A stretch of DNA of 64,000 bases, from positions 124,001 through 188,000 of the forward strand of contig DAISIR010000002.1 of NCBI GenBank assembly GCA_036821905.1, given 5' to 3'. Shown piece after piece: positions 48,903-57,944 of this stretch (position 1 is the stretch's first letter; every line of letters begins with the position of its first letter). The DNA comes from Brooklawnia sp937867175. GTDB lineage: Bacteria; Actinomycetota; Actinomycetes; Propionibacteriales; Propionibacteriaceae. The translations under genes and the position numbers were made by a program. The notes beneath the pieces are model-generated. The model was not told where the DNA came from. It did no database searches and worked only from the letters and a program-made list of their open reading frames with translations.

Positions 48903-49124
48903 ATGACCCCCATGGAACTGAGCGGCTCGATCAATGTCCTCGGGTACGCGCTGGCGACCTTGGGCCCGGCAATCGGCGTGGCGTGGATCTTCGCCTCGGT
49001 CATCAACGGCACCGCCCGCCAGCCTGAGGCCCGCGGCGCCATGATGGGCACGGCCTACATCGGCTTCGCCGTGGTCGAGGCGCTGGCGATCCTGGGCTTC
49101 GTGCTCGCCTTCGTCATCCAGTGA
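48903..49124 (+). CDS. atpE: F1Fo ATP synthase subunit c
   Basis: The 73-aa product is a helical hairpin with the polar loop ARQPEARG and the ion-binding carboxylate in AVVEALAILGFVLAF. Helix 1 is GYALATLGPAIGVAWIFASV. GAAAGGA lies 7 nt before the ATG. The carboxylate environment lacks the Na+ signature Gln/Ser pair, so H+ coupling is expected. The stop overlaps a possible GTG start of atpF. Confidence 0.95.
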   Translation: MTPMELSGSINVLGYALATLGPAIGVAWIFASVINGTARQPEARGAMMGTAYIGFAVVEALAILGFVLAFVIQ

Positions 49125-49135
49125 TCGGCGGCACC

Positions 49136-49723
49136 ATGAACGGTGTTGGACTGATACCCATGGAAAGCTCGCTGGGACCCTTGGCACCAGCCCATCTTTC
49201 CGAGTTCATCGTCGGTCTTGTGCTTGCGATCCTCGTGGCCATCGTGGTGCAGATGTTCGTGGTGCCGAAGTTCGAGGCCATGTACGGTGACCGGGCCGCT
49301 CAGATCGAGGGCGGCATCAACCGCGCGCAAGCGGTGCAGGCCGAAGCCGCCAAGACCAAACGGCAGTACCAGGAGCAACTGGCCCAGTCGCGCGAGGAGT
49401 CTGCGCGAATCCGTGAGGAGGCTCGTGTGCAGGGCGCCGTCATCTTGGAAGAGGCCCGAGAGCACGCCAAGCAGGAAGCGACCCGCATCCTCGAGGCCGG
49501 CCGCCAGCAATTGGAGATCGAGCGTTCTCAGGTCTACCAGGAACTGCGTGGTGAGGTAGGCGTTCTGGCCGCCCAATTGGCGGAGCGAATCGTCGGCGAG
49601 TCACTTGCCGACACCGCGCTCACTCAGCGCACCGTCGACCGGTTCCTGAGCGAACTCGACCAACAGCCGTCCCGTCAGGCTCCCGACTACGTACCCGACA
49701 ACCTGACCACTCAGGGCCAGTGA
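49136..49723 (+). CDS. atpF: F1Fo ATP synthase subunit b
   Basis: Subunit b is the peripheral stalk: one N-terminal membrane helix (FIVGLVLAILVAIVVQMFVV) followed by a long charged coiled coil (AAQIEGGINRAQAVQAEAAK, then REEARVQGAVILEEAREHAK) and a C-terminal delta-binding part. It is 195 aa from the ATG at 49136; a GTG at 49121 overlapping the atpE stop would add five residues. The stop overlaps the atpH ATG. Confidence 0.93.
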   Translation: MNGVGLIPMESSLGPLAPAHLSEFIVGLVLAILVAIVVQMFVVPKFEAMYGDRAAQIEGGINRAQAVQAEAAKTKRQYQEQLAQSREESARIREEARVQGAVILEEAREHAKQEATRILEAGRQQLEIERSQVYQELRGEVGVLAAQLAERIVGESLADTALTQRTVDRFLSELDQQPSRQAPDYVPDNLTTQGQ

Positions 49724-50499
49724 TGGACGAAGACCTCCGCGAACACCGGCTGGACGCACAGGCCGACGGACTCAAGTTGGATGAGGCCGCCGTCGCCGGG
49801 ATCTTCGCCGCCTCGGATGCCCTCGCAGGCCAGTATCGGCTGCGAGCGACCCTGAGTGATCCTGCCGTGCCCGCGAAGGTGCGCACCCAGATAGCCCGCC
49901 GGCTGTTCACCGACCGCATCTCTCCGGCGGCGGTGGAGTTGGTGGCACAGGCATCCGCCTCGGCGACCGAGTCCACGGGCCTGGAGGCCGAGATCGAGAG
50001 GCAGGGTGTCAGAGCGGTCTTCCAGCAATCCGGTGCGGTGGGAAGAGTGCAGGAGGAGATCTTCCGGTTCGCCCGCGTCCTGGAAGGCAACTCCGATCTG
50101 CAGGCCACCCTCACCGATCCACTGATCGAAGTTGCCGCGCGGCAACGGTTGGTGGGCGACCTGTTGGCGTCCCAGGCACACCCAGCGACGGTGCGGCTGG
50201 TTCAACGGTCCGTGCAGCGGCGGGGACGGACTCTGGTCAAAACCTTGGATGACTACGTCGAGGTGGCAGCCCAGATCGGTCGGCACACCCTCGCCCGCGT
50301 CACGGTGGCCCAACCACTCAACGCCGAGCAACTCACCAAGATGCGCACGCAACTGACACGCATCTACGGCACGAGCATCGACATCCAGATCGACATCGAC
50401 CCCGAGGTCTTGGGCGGGGCCCGCATCGAGATCGGCGACGACCTCATCGACGGCACTGTCCAGAACCGACTGAACGAAGCACGTCGCCTGATCGGCTGA
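49723..50499 (+). CDS. atpH: F1Fo ATP synthase subunit delta
   Basis: Subunit delta caps F1 and holds the peripheral stalk. The 258-aa product has the OSCP/delta fold, with C-terminal GRHTLARVTVAQPLNAEQLT and DPEVLGGARIEIGDDLIDGT as the most conserved part. It is longer than the 170-180 aa of most bacteria and has two repeated halves at the N-terminus. That fits the long actinobacterial deltas but not the b-delta fusions of mycobacteria, since atpF is separate. The ATG overlaps the atpF stop. Confidence 0.92.
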   Translation: MDEDLREHRLDAQADGLKLDEAAVAGIFAASDALAGQYRLRATLSDPAVPAKVRTQIARRLFTDRISPAAVELVAQASASATESTGLEAEIERQGVRAVFQQSGAVGRVQEEIFRFARVLEGNSDLQATLTDPLIEVAARQRLVGDLLASQAHPATVRLVQRSVQRRGRTLVKTLDDYVEVAAQIGRHTLARVTVAQPLNAEQLTKMRTQLTRIYGTSIDIQIDIDPEVLGGARIEIGDDLIDGTVQNRLNEARRLIG

Positions 50500-50528
50500 C
50501 GAGACAAGCAGAAGTGGAGAGCAAGCCC

Positions 50529-52163
50529 ATGGCGGAACTGACGATTCGCCCCGACGAGATCCGTGAGGCACTGACCTCGTTCGTCCAGAGCTATCAGCCC
50601 ACGCGCACCGCACGCGAAGAGATCGGCACGGTCATCAGTTCGGGTGACGGTATCGCGCGGGTGGAGGGGCTGCCCTCCGCCATGGCGAACGAACTTCTGC
50701 TCTTCGCAGATGGCACGCTCGGCATCGCGCTCAACCTGGACGCCCGCGAGATCGGCGTAGTGGTGCTGGGAGACTCCGAGGGCATAAGCGAGGGATCTAC
50801 GGTCAAGGGGACCGGAGACATCCTGTCCGTGCCCGTCGGCGACGGCTACCTCGGTCGGGTCGTGGACGCGATGGGCAACCCGATCGACGGCAAGGGTCCG
50901 ATCGAACCGCTCAGCGGCCGGCGCGCACTCGAGCTGCAGGCCGCCGGCGTTATGCAGCGCCAAGAGGTCAACGAACCGTTGATGACAGGCTTGAAGGCCA
51001 TTGACGCGATGACCCCGATCGGACGCGGCCAGCGCCAGCTGATCATCGGCGACCGCAAGACCGGCAAAACCGCGATCGCGGTCGACACCATCCTCAACCA
51101 GAAGGCCAACTGGGAATCGGGCGACCCCAGCAAGCAGGTGCTGTGCATCTACGTTGCGGTCGGCCAGAAGAACACCACCGTCGCCGAGGTCCACGAGATC
51201 CTCACCCGTCGCGGAGCGATGGACTACACGGTGATAGTCAATTCGCCGGCGTCCGACCCGGCCGGCTTCAAGTACATCGCGCCGTACTCGGGGTCCGCGA
51301 TCGGCCAGCACTGGATGTACCAGGGACGGCACGTGCTGATCGTCTTCGACGACTTGACCAAGCAAGCTGAGGCCTACCGCGCCATGTCGCTGCTGCTGCG
51401 GCGTCCGCCCGGCCGTGAGGCGTACCCTGGCGACGTCTTCTACCTGCACTCCCGCTTGCTTGAGCGCTGCGCCAAGCTCTCGGACAGCATCGGTGGCGGC
51501 TCGATGACCGGTCTGCCGATCGTCGAGACGAAGGCAAACGACGTGTCCGCCTACATCCCGACCAACGTGATCTCGATCACCGACGGCCAGATCTTCCTCC
51601 AGTCCGACCTCTTCAACGCCAACCAGCGTCCTGCCGTGGACGTCGGCATCTCGGTCTCCCGAGTCGGCGGTGCCGCGCAGACCAAGGCAATGAAGAAGGT
51701 CGCCGGCACCCTGAAGATCTCGCTGGCGCAGTACCGCGACATGGAGGCGTTCGCGATGTTCGCGTCCGATCTGGACGAGGCATCCAAGCGCCAGCTGGAG
51801 CGCGGCGCCCGGCTGATGGAGCTGCTACGCCAACCCCAGTACTCGCCGATGCCGATGTCAGAGCAGGTGGCCGTCATCTGGGCGGGCACCACCGGGCAAC
51901 TTGACGAGGTGCCGGTCGAGGACGTGCAACGGTTCGAGGCCGAATTCCTCGACCACCTGCGTCGCAACGGGACGGTGCTCGGTCAATTGGATGCCACCGG
52001 GAAACTGGAGGACGAGATGCTTGAGCAGCTGACCTCGCTGATGGGTCAGTTCAAGGGCACCTTCCGTACCGCGTCCGGGCAACTGTTGGGCGAGCTGAAT
52101 GCCGAGCCGGTCGATGACGACGACATCCATCAGCAGAAGATCGTGAAGCAGAAGAGAGGCTGA
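50529..52163 (+). CDS. atpA: F1 ATP synthase subunit alpha
   Basis: Alpha forms the non-catalytic nucleotide sites of F1. The 544-aa product starts MAELTIRPDEIREAL, has the P-loop IGDRKTGKTAIAVDT (about 173), and the alpha signature PGREAYPGDVFYLHSRLLER. The C-terminal helical domain ends DDDDIHQQ-type with an actinobacterial extension. The ATG at 50529 was preferred to the GTG at 50514; GGAG is 10 nt upstream. Confidence 0.96.
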   Translation: MAELTIRPDEIREALTSFVQSYQPTRTAREEIGTVISSGDGIARVEGLPSAMANELLLFADGTLGIALNLDAREIGVVVLGDSEGISEGSTVKGTGDILSVPVGDGYLGRVVDAMGNPIDGKGPIEPLSGRRALELQAAGVMQRQEVNEPLMTGLKAIDAMTPIGRGQRQLIIGDRKTGKTAIAVDTILNQKANWESGDPSKQVLCIYVAVGQKNTTVAEVHEILTRRGAMDYTVIVNSPASDPAGFKYIAPYSGSAIGQHWMYQGRHVLIVFDDLTKQAEAYRAMSLLLRRPPGREAYPGDVFYLHSRLLERCAKLSDSIGGGSMTGLPIVETKANDVSAYIPTNVISITDGQIFLQSDLFNANQRPAVDVGISVSRVGGAAQTKAMKKVAGTLKISLAQYRDMEAFAMFASDLDEASKRQLERGARLMELLRQPQYSPMPMSEQVAVIWAGTTGQLDEVPVEDVQRFEAEFLDHLRRNGTVLGQLDATGKLEDEMLEQLTSLMGQFKGTFRTASGQLLGELNAEPVDDDDIHQQKIVKQKRG

Positions 52164-52165
52164 TA

Positions 52166-53080
52166 GTGGCGGCAACCCTTCGCGAACTGCGGCAGCGTCG
52201 CAACTCGGTGGCCGCGACGATGAAGATCACCAAAGCCATGGAGTTGATCGCGGCCTCCCGGGTGAGCCGGGCCCAACACAAGGCCCAGGCGTCGCTGGAG
52301 TACACCCTCGAGTTGCACCGTGCGGTGGAAACGGTGGCCACCTTCGCCAAAGTTGACCATCCGCTCACCGCCGAGCACCGCGAGCGGAAGCGGTCGGCGG
52401 TGCTGGTCATCGGCAGCGATCGCGGCCTGGCCGGGGCCTTCCCAAGCAACATCACCCGGGCGGCAGAGGGCTTGATCGATCAACTGACGTCGCAAGGCAT
52501 CGAGGTCGAACTCTTCACCACCGGACGCAAGCCGAAGGAGTACTTCGACTTCCGGAATATCGAGGTCAAGCAGTCCTGGCTAGGGTTCAGCGAGTCACCG
52601 CACTACGAGCACGCCCGTGAGATCGGCACGCTGCTGATGGAAAGCTTCCTTAAGAGGCAGGCCCAGGGTGGCTTCTCGGAGCTTCATGTGGTCTACACCC
52701 ACTTCCACTCCCTGGTCCTCCAGCGGGTGCGAATCAACCGACTACTGCCCCTGGAGGTTGTGGAGAGCGACGCCCTGACGGAAGGCGAGCCGACAGGGAC
52801 CGTCCCCGAGTACGAATTCGAACCCGACCCGGAGACGGTGCTGAACGCGTTGCTGCCGATGTACATCATCGACTCCATCAAGTTCATGTTGCGCCAATCG
52901 GCGGCCTCCGAACTGGCTGCCCGCCAACAAGCCATGCACTCCGCCACCGACAACGCCAACGAGCTGATCCGGGACCTCACCCGGCAAGCGAACCAGGCGC
53001 GCCAGGCAGAGATCACCCAAGAGATCAACGAAATCGTCGGCGGCGCGGGTGCGCTGTCGGCATCCGGACAGGAGCGCTAA
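52166..53080 (+). CDS. atpG: F1 ATP synthase subunit gamma
   Basis: Gamma is the rotating shaft. The 304-aa product opens with TLRELRQRRNSVAATMKITK, then AMELIAASRVSRAQ, and closes with ATDNANELIRDLTRQANQAR, QAEITQEINEIVGGAGAL. These N- and C-terminal helices form the coiled coil in the alpha3beta3 ring. The GTG start is 3 nt after the atpA stop. Confidence 0.95.
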   Translation: MAATLRELRQRRNSVAATMKITKAMELIAASRVSRAQHKAQASLEYTLELHRAVETVATFAKVDHPLTAEHRERKRSAVLVIGSDRGLAGAFPSNITRAAEGLIDQLTSQGIEVELFTTGRKPKEYFDFRNIEVKQSWLGFSESPHYEHAREIGTLLMESFLKRQAQGGFSELHVVYTHFHSLVLQRVRINRLLPLEVVESDALTEGEPTGTVPEYEFEPDPETVLNALLPMYIIDSIKFMLRQSAASELAARQQAMHSATDNANELIRDLTRQANQARQAEITQEINEIVGGAGALSASGQER

Positions 53081-53083
53081 CCC

Positions 53084-54538
53084 ATGACGGTCACCGACAC
53101 CCAACCGACCGCGGCTGCCCCCACCACAGGTGCCGGGCGCGTCACCCGGGTCATCGGCTCGGTCATCGACGTCGAGTTCCCCTCCGACCGCCTACCGGCC
53201 ATCCACAACGCGCTTGCAGTGGATGCCGGCGTCGGCGAGACCAGACGGCCCATCACCCTCGAAGTTCAGCTGCAGATCGGCGACAACGAAGTGCGCTGCA
53301 TCGCATTGAAACCAACCGACGGCGTGCGACGTGGTTCACCCGTGCATGACAGCGGCAGCCCGATCACGGTGCCGGTGGGCCAGGTCACCAAGGGCCACGT
53401 CTGGAACGTCATCGGCGAGGTGCTTAACGTCGACCCCTCGACTGTCGAGGTGACCGAGCGCTGGCCGATCCACCGCGATCCGCCGCCGTTCGACGCGCTG
53501 CAGCCCGAGACCAAGATGCTGGAGACCGGCATCAAGGTCATCGATCTGCTGACGCCCTATGTGCAGGGCGGCAAAATCGGCCTGTTCGGTGGCGCGGGCG
53601 TCGGGAAGACCGTGCTCATCCAGGAGATGATCTTCCGCATCGCCCACAACTTCGGTGGCACCTCCGTCTTCGCAGGTGTGGGGGAGCGCACCCGTGAGGG
53701 CAACGACTTGATCACTGAGATGGCAGAGGCTGACGTCATCAAGGACACTGCCTTGGTCTTCGGCCAGATGGACGAGCCGCCCGGCACCCGTCTGCGGGTG
53801 GCGCTTTCGGCGCTCACCATGGCCGAGTACTTCCGCGACGTCGAGAACCAGGACGTGCTGCTGTTCATCGACAACATCTTCCGGTTCACTCAGGCCGGCT
53901 CGGAGGTCTCGACGCTGCTGGGCCGGATGCCGTCCGCAGTGGGCTACCAGCCCAACTTGGCCGACGAGATGGGCCAGTTGCAGGAGCGCATCACCTCGAC
54001 CCGCGGTCACTCCATCACCTCGATGCAGGCCATCTACGTCCCGGCCGACGACTACACCGACCCAGCACCGGCCACCACGTTCGCGCACTTGGACGCGACG
54101 ACCGAACTCTCGCGGGCCATCGCGTCGCGTGGCATCTACCCGGCTGTCGATCCGTTGAGTTCGACCAGCCGCATCCTGGATGCGCAGTACATCGGGCAAC
54201 AGCACTACGACGTGGCGACCCGGGTGAAGCAGATCCTGCAGCGCAACAAGGAACTGCAAGACATCATCGCCATCCTCGGCATCGACGAGTTGAGCGAGGA
54301 GGACAAGATCTTGGTCAACCGGGCCCGCCGCATCCAGCAGTTCCTCAGCCAGAACTTCTACGTCGCCGAGAAGTTCACCGGCGTCGTCGGTTCTACGGTG
54401 CCGGTTGCCGAGACGGTCTCCAGCTTCAAGATGATCTGTGACGGCGAATGCGACGAGATCCCAGAGCAGGCATTCTTCAACGTCGGCGGCATGGATGATG
54501 TCATGAAGCAGTGGGATCGCATCAAGAAGGGCGCCTGA
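53084..54538 (+). CDS. atpD: F1 ATP synthase subunit beta
   Basis: Beta carries the catalytic sites. The 484-aa product has the P-loop GLFGGAGVGKTVLIQEMI (about 167), GERTREGNDL with the catalytic Glu, the DELSEED-like lever ELSEEDKI (about 405), and DNIFRFTQAGSEVSTLLGRM. TTELSRAIASRGIYPAVDPL is the standard signature. It lies 3 nt after the atpG stop. Confidence 0.97.
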   Translation: MTVTDTQPTAAAPTTGAGRVTRVIGSVIDVEFPSDRLPAIHNALAVDAGVGETRRPITLEVQLQIGDNEVRCIALKPTDGVRRGSPVHDSGSPITVPVGQVTKGHVWNVIGEVLNVDPSTVEVTERWPIHRDPPPFDALQPETKMLETGIKVIDLLTPYVQGGKIGLFGGAGVGKTVLIQEMIFRIAHNFGGTSVFAGVGERTREGNDLITEMAEADVIKDTALVFGQMDEPPGTRLRVALSALTMAEYFRDVENQDVLLFIDNIFRFTQAGSEVSTLLGRMPSAVGYQPNLADEMGQLQERITSTRGHSITSMQAIYVPADDYTDPAPATTFAHLDATTELSRAIASRGIYPAVDPLSSTSRILDAQYIGQQHYDVATRVKQILQRNKELQDIIAILGIDELSEEDKILVNRARRIQQFLSQNFYVAEKFTGVVGSTVPVAETVSSFKMICDGECDEIPEQAFFNVGGMDDVMKQWDRIKKGA

Positions 54539-54539
54539 A

Positions 54540-54977
54540 ATGGCCGCCAGGGACAAACCCCTGAGTGTGAAGTTCGTTGCCACCGAAGGTCTGGTCTGGC
54601 AGGGCGAAGTGGTCAGCGTGCTGGTGCGCACCACGGAGGGTGACATCGGAATCTGGTCCGGGCATGAACCGTTCATGGCGGCCTTGGTGCCACACGGCGC
54701 CGAGATCGTGACCGACGACGGTGCGCGACACATCATCGCCGTCGACTCCGGGTTCATCTCGGTCTTCGACAACCACGTCTCGGTGCTGTCCGCGTTCGGC
54801 GAACTCGCCGAAGAGATCTCGCTGGACGACGCGCGGATCCAATTGGCCGCCATGCACGACCGGGTACAACTCGCCAAGGCCGACGATTCGGAAGTGCGCA
54901 CCTATCGCCGACTCCTGGCGCAGGTCCGTGCCGGAGAGAAGCAGACCCAGTTGAGTGGTCGTCCCACCGGAAGTTGA
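54540..54977 (+). CDS. atpC: F1 ATP synthase subunit epsilon
   Basis: Epsilon couples and regulates the motor. The 145-aa product has the beta-sandwich domain (VKFVATEGLVWQGEVVSVLV; GDIGIWSGHEPFMAALVPHG; VDSGFISVFDNHVSVLS) and a two-helix C-terminal domain (LDDARIQLAAMHDRVQLAKA). It starts 1 nt after the atpD stop and ends the operon. Confidence 0.93.
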   Translation: MAARDKPLSVKFVATEGLVWQGEVVSVLVRTTEGDIGIWSGHEPFMAALVPHGAEIVTDDGARHIIAVDSGFISVFDNHVSVLSAFGELAEEISLDDARIQLAAMHDRVQLAKADDSEVRTYRRLLAQVRAGEKQTQLSGRPTGS

Positions 54978-54999
54978 TCATTGCGATAACCTGCCATTC

Positions 55000-55455
55000 A
55001 TGAGTCCGCCCACATGGCTCAACGAGCTTGTTACCATCGTGCTGGTCGTCGGACTCTTCTACCTGGTGACGCTGCTCGTCAGGCGCGCTTGGTTGACTCT
55101 CCTCGGTGGCCTGTTCGATTGTTCGTTGCGCGCTGAGGGGGCCAAGAGATGGCGACCTGGGCTGGCCCGCTACTCGGGCCAGTACTTGGAGTGGTATCTG
55201 ATCTGGCATCCGTGGCCGCGTCCAAGCATGGTCTTCGTGCGCGACCGAACCGAACTGGCCGGCATGCGCGACTCCGATGTCACCGAGTCGCAGCTCGGCT
55301 ACGCGGTCGCGAAGGTCCTGATGCTGCGCGTCAGGGAGGCAACCCCCAGCCGCTGGGAACTTGCGCTGAATGAGGGGTCCGCCACCGGGCTGGTGAGCTG
55401 GTTGGAGTCCGCCCCACCGGGGCGCATCGGGTACCGTCGAGGGCTGGACAGGTGA
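55000..55455 (+). CDS. DUF2550 family membrane-anchored protein
   Basis: The 151-aa product has one N-terminal membrane helix (ELVTIVLVVGLFYLVTLLV), a GGLFDCSLRAEG turn, and GLARYSGQYLEWYLIWHPWP, the phrase that defines DUF2550. DUF2550 genes follow atpC in most actinobacteria; the function is unknown. The ATG at 55000 has a TAACCT -10-like box about 8 nt upstream and no ribosome binding site, suggesting its own leaderless transcript. Confidence 0.85.
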   Translation: MSPPTWLNELVTIVLVVGLFYLVTLLVRRAWLTLLGGLFDCSLRAEGAKRWRPGLARYSGQYLEWYLIWHPWPRPSMVFVRDRTELAGMRDSDVTESQLGYAVAKVLMLRVREATPSRWELALNEGSATGLVSWLESAPPGRIGYRRGLDR

Positions 55456-55467
55456 AAGGAGCCGCAA

Positions 55468-56517
55468 TTGCGTGGCGAATACAAGGTGCGGGGCGGAAAG
55501 CTGGTCGCAGTCGACATCGAAGTGTTGGACGGACGCTTGGCACACGCGCACGTCTCGGGGGACTTCTTCCTCGAGCCAGATAGCGCCTTGGAAGATATCG
55601 ACGCGGCCCTGAACGGTATGCCGGCCGATTCGAGCGCCAAGGCGCTGGCCGGCGCCATCGAGGCTGCCTTGGACGACCAGGTCGCGCTGATCGGCTTCAC
55701 CCCCGAGGCCGTCGGCATTGCTGTGCGCCGTGCATTGGGACACGCCGTTCGCTGGGAGGACCTCACCTTCGACGTGATTCCTGCCCGGACGATGGAACCA
55801 GCGATGCATGTGGCCCTCGACCAGGTGATCAGCGAGGACGTCGGGGCAGGCCGTCGCAACCCCACCTTCCGGTTCTGGGATTGGGATTCCCCGCTGGTGG
55901 TGATCGGCTCATTCCAGTCCTACCGCAACGAGATCGACCAAGCGGGCGCCGACGCTCATGGCATCCAGGTGGTACGCCGCATCTCGGGTGGCGGAGCGAT
56001 GTTCATGGAGCCGGGCAACTGCATCACCTACTCGCTGGTGGTGCCCGGAGCGCTGGTTGAGGGTCTGAGCTTCGAACAGTCGTACGCGTTCTTGGACGAC
56101 TGGGTGCTCGGTGCGCTCGGCGAGGTGGGTGTCGACGCCCGTTACGTGCCTCTCAACGACATCGCCTCCGACAAGGGCAAGATCGGTGGCGCCGCGCAGC
56201 GCAGGTTCACCGACGGCACCATCCTGCACCACGTCACCAGCGCCTACGACATCGACGCCGACAAGATGCTCGAGGTGCTTCGGATCGGCCGAGAGAAGCT
56301 GTCGGACAAGGGCACCAAGAGCGCCAACAAGCGGGTCGACCCGATGCGCTCCCAAACAGGCATGAGCCGCGATGCGATCATGGCCAGCTTCCTCGAATAC
56401 TTCCAAGGACGCTACAAGTCCATGGCATCCGATTACACCGACGACGAGCTCGCCCGGGCAGCAGAACTCGTGCGCACCAAGTTCTCGACTCCGGCCTGGA
56501 CGTACCGGGTGCCGTGA
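55468..56517 (+). CDS. lipoate-protein ligase with permuted domain order
   Basis: The 349-aa product attaches lipoate (or octanoate) to E2/GcvH domains. The first 80 residues (EYKVRGGKLVAVDIEVLDG, AHVSGDFFLEPDSALEDI) match the accessory domain that is C-terminal in standard LplA. The catalytic BPL/LplA fold follows: WDSPLVVIGSFQSYRNEI, VRRISGGGAMFMEPGNCITY (the RR.SGGG motif) and LNDIASDKGKIGGAAQRR with the active-site Lys. Archaeal bipartite ligases encode LplB and LplA in this order, so it looks like a fused LplB-LplA. The TTG start is set by AAAGGAG 6 nt upstream. Confidence 0.85.
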   Translation: MRGEYKVRGGKLVAVDIEVLDGRLAHAHVSGDFFLEPDSALEDIDAALNGMPADSSAKALAGAIEAALDDQVALIGFTPEAVGIAVRRALGHAVRWEDLTFDVIPARTMEPAMHVALDQVISEDVGAGRRNPTFRFWDWDSPLVVIGSFQSYRNEIDQAGADAHGIQVVRRISGGGAMFMEPGNCITYSLVVPGALVEGLSFEQSYAFLDDWVLGALGEVGVDARYVPLNDIASDKGKIGGAAQRRFTDGTILHHVTSAYDIDADKMLEVLRIGREKLSDKGTKSANKRVDPMRSQTGMSRDAIMASFLEYFQGRYKSMASDYTDDELARAAELVRTKFSTPAWTYRVP

Positions 56518-56541
56518 TCGCCGACCTGCCCGGAGCCGTCG

Positions 56542-57168
56542 TCAGCGGCGTGGCGCGTCCGGGTTCCGCTCGCCGCCGGGGACCCACAACACCTCGGCCA
56601 CCCCAGCGGTTGCGTTGGCGTGCCTGGCGAAGATGAAGAAGAGGTCGCTCAGCCGGTTGAGGTAGCGCAAGGCCAGCAGATTCACCCCGCCGCCAGCCTT
56701 GGCCGGGTCATCTTCCAGTCCGTACCGTTCGGCTGCAGCCCAAGCGGCTCGTTCGGCGCGCCGCGTCATGGTGCGAAGGACATGGAAGTAGGCCGAGGTG
56801 GGTGAGCCGCCGGACAGGATGAACGAGTTCAGCGCAGGCAGATCCTCCCCGAACCGGTCGCACCACTGTTCCAAGCGGTCGACACTGGACGCGATGATTC
56901 GCAGCGGTTCGTACTTCGGCTCCGAAACCACCGGATTGGACAGGTCGGCGCCCACATCGAACAATTCGTTCTGGATCAGCTCAAGCGCGGCGCGCACGTC
57001 AGCGTCCACCTGATACTGGGCCAGCAGCAGGCCGATGGCAGAATTCAGCTCGTCGACGTGTCCGTAGGCGCCGACCCGGGGGTCGGTCTTCGATGTCACG
57101 GAGTTGTCGGTGAGCCGGGTCTGGCCTGCATCGCCGGTGCGTGTATAGATACGTGTGAGGTGGACCAT
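56542..57168 (-). CDS. PduO-type ATP:cob(I)alamin adenosyltransferase
   Basis: This trimeric enzyme makes adenosylcobalamin from cob(I)alamin and ATP. The 208-aa product has the PduO N-terminal RIYTRTGDAGQTRLTDN, VDELNSAIGLLLAQ, FILSGGSPTSAYFHVLRTMT and RRAERAA...LRYLNRLSDLFFIFAR. The phosphate and cobalamin residues (Arg, Glu, Asn-Arg) are present. Together with methylmalonyl-CoA epimerase nearby it points to B12-dependent methylmalonyl-CoA mutase metabolism. Convergent with the lipoate ligase gene. Confidence 0.93.
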   Translation of the reverse strand: MVHLTRIYTRTGDAGQTRLTDNSVTSKTDPRVGAYGHVDELNSAIGLLLAQYQVDADVRAALELIQNELFDVGADLSNPVVSEPKYEPLRIIASSVDRLEQWCDRFGEDLPALNSFILSGGSPTSAYFHVLRTMTRRAERAAWAAAERYGLEDDPAKAGGGVNLLALRYLNRLSDLFFIFARHANATAGVAEVLWVPGGERNPDAPRR

Positions 57169-57209
57169 GTCGGAAGCCTACCCGGGCGATGCAGCGAAAG
57201 GACTGGACG

Positions 57210-57944
57210 ATGGACCTCAGCGGACGCGTGGGCAGGATAGTGGCAGCGGTCGGGCTCCTCGCGGTGGCGACCGCCTGCGCCAACCAGCCGGCTGACCCCG
57301 AACCAGCCGTCGCATCGCCGACCGCTCACAGTGACCGGTCCAGCCAAGCCACCGCAACCACCGCTGTCACGGCGCCCCCGGCCGCCGAGGGAATGGCGAA
57401 TTGCAGCTACACGGCATATGGTCAGTCGGCAAGGCCGGCCGACCCGCCGCCGATGTTCGACGTCCCGGCCACCGGCACGTCGACCGTCACGCTGAACATG
57501 ACCGAAGGCACGGTCGCGATCACACTGAATCGGGCTCAGGCGCCGTGCACCGTCAACTCGTTCGAGTCGCTGGCCAAGCAGGGGTTCTTCGACGACACCA
57601 CCTGCCATCGGCTGGTCGACCAGGGGATCTACATCCTGCAGTGCGGTGATCCGAGCGGAACCGGAAGCGGTGGCCCCGGCTACCGCTTCGCCGACGAACT
57701 CACCGGCTCGGAGCAGTACGCCAAGGGCGTAGTAGCGATGGCCAATAGCGGACCCGACACCAACGGTTCACAGTTCTTCCTCGTGTGGGCCGACACTCAG
57801 CTGCCGCCCGAGTACACCATCTTCGGCAGCATCGACGAGGCGTCCCTCGAGGTAGTGACCAGCATCGCGGCGAAGGGCGTTTCGAGGGACAATTCCCCCC
57901 ACCCGATCAGCCCGGCGCGGATCGAGACCGTCAGTCTCGGGTGA
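57210..57944 (+). CDS. secreted cyclophilin-type peptidyl-prolyl isomerase (putative lipoprotein)
   Basis: The 244-aa product has an N-terminal signal (RIVAAVGLLAVATACANQ) that could be a lipoprotein signal, though the -3 residue is Ala rather than Leu. A Ser/Thr/Ala-rich linker follows. The cyclophilin domain (about 90-240) shows FESLAKQGFFDDTTCHRLVD, YILQCGDPSGTGSGGPGYRF, GVVAMANSGPDTNGSQFFLV and EYTIFGSIDE. Several usual catalytic residues (FH, QGGDP) are altered to CHRL and LQCGDP. GAAAGGA is 7 nt before the ATG. The 3' end overlaps the convergent hydrolase gene by 14 nt. Confidence 0.88.
   Translation: MDLSGRVGRIVAAVGLLAVATACANQPADPEPAVASPTAHSDRSSQATATTAVTAPPAAEGMANCSYTAYGQSARPADPPPMFDVPATGTSTVTLNMTEGTVAITLNRAQAPCTVNSFESLAKQGFFDDTTCHRLVDQGIYILQCGDPSGTGSGGPGYRFADELTGSEQYAKGVVAMANSGPDTNGSQFFLVWADTQLPPEYTIFGSIDEASLEVVTSIAAKGVSRDNSPHPISPARIETVSLG

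Noticed and set aside
53336..54901. 521-codon minus-strand open frame under atpD and atpC
   Set aside because: Antisense shadow of highly conserved ATP synthase genes; no motif or start site.
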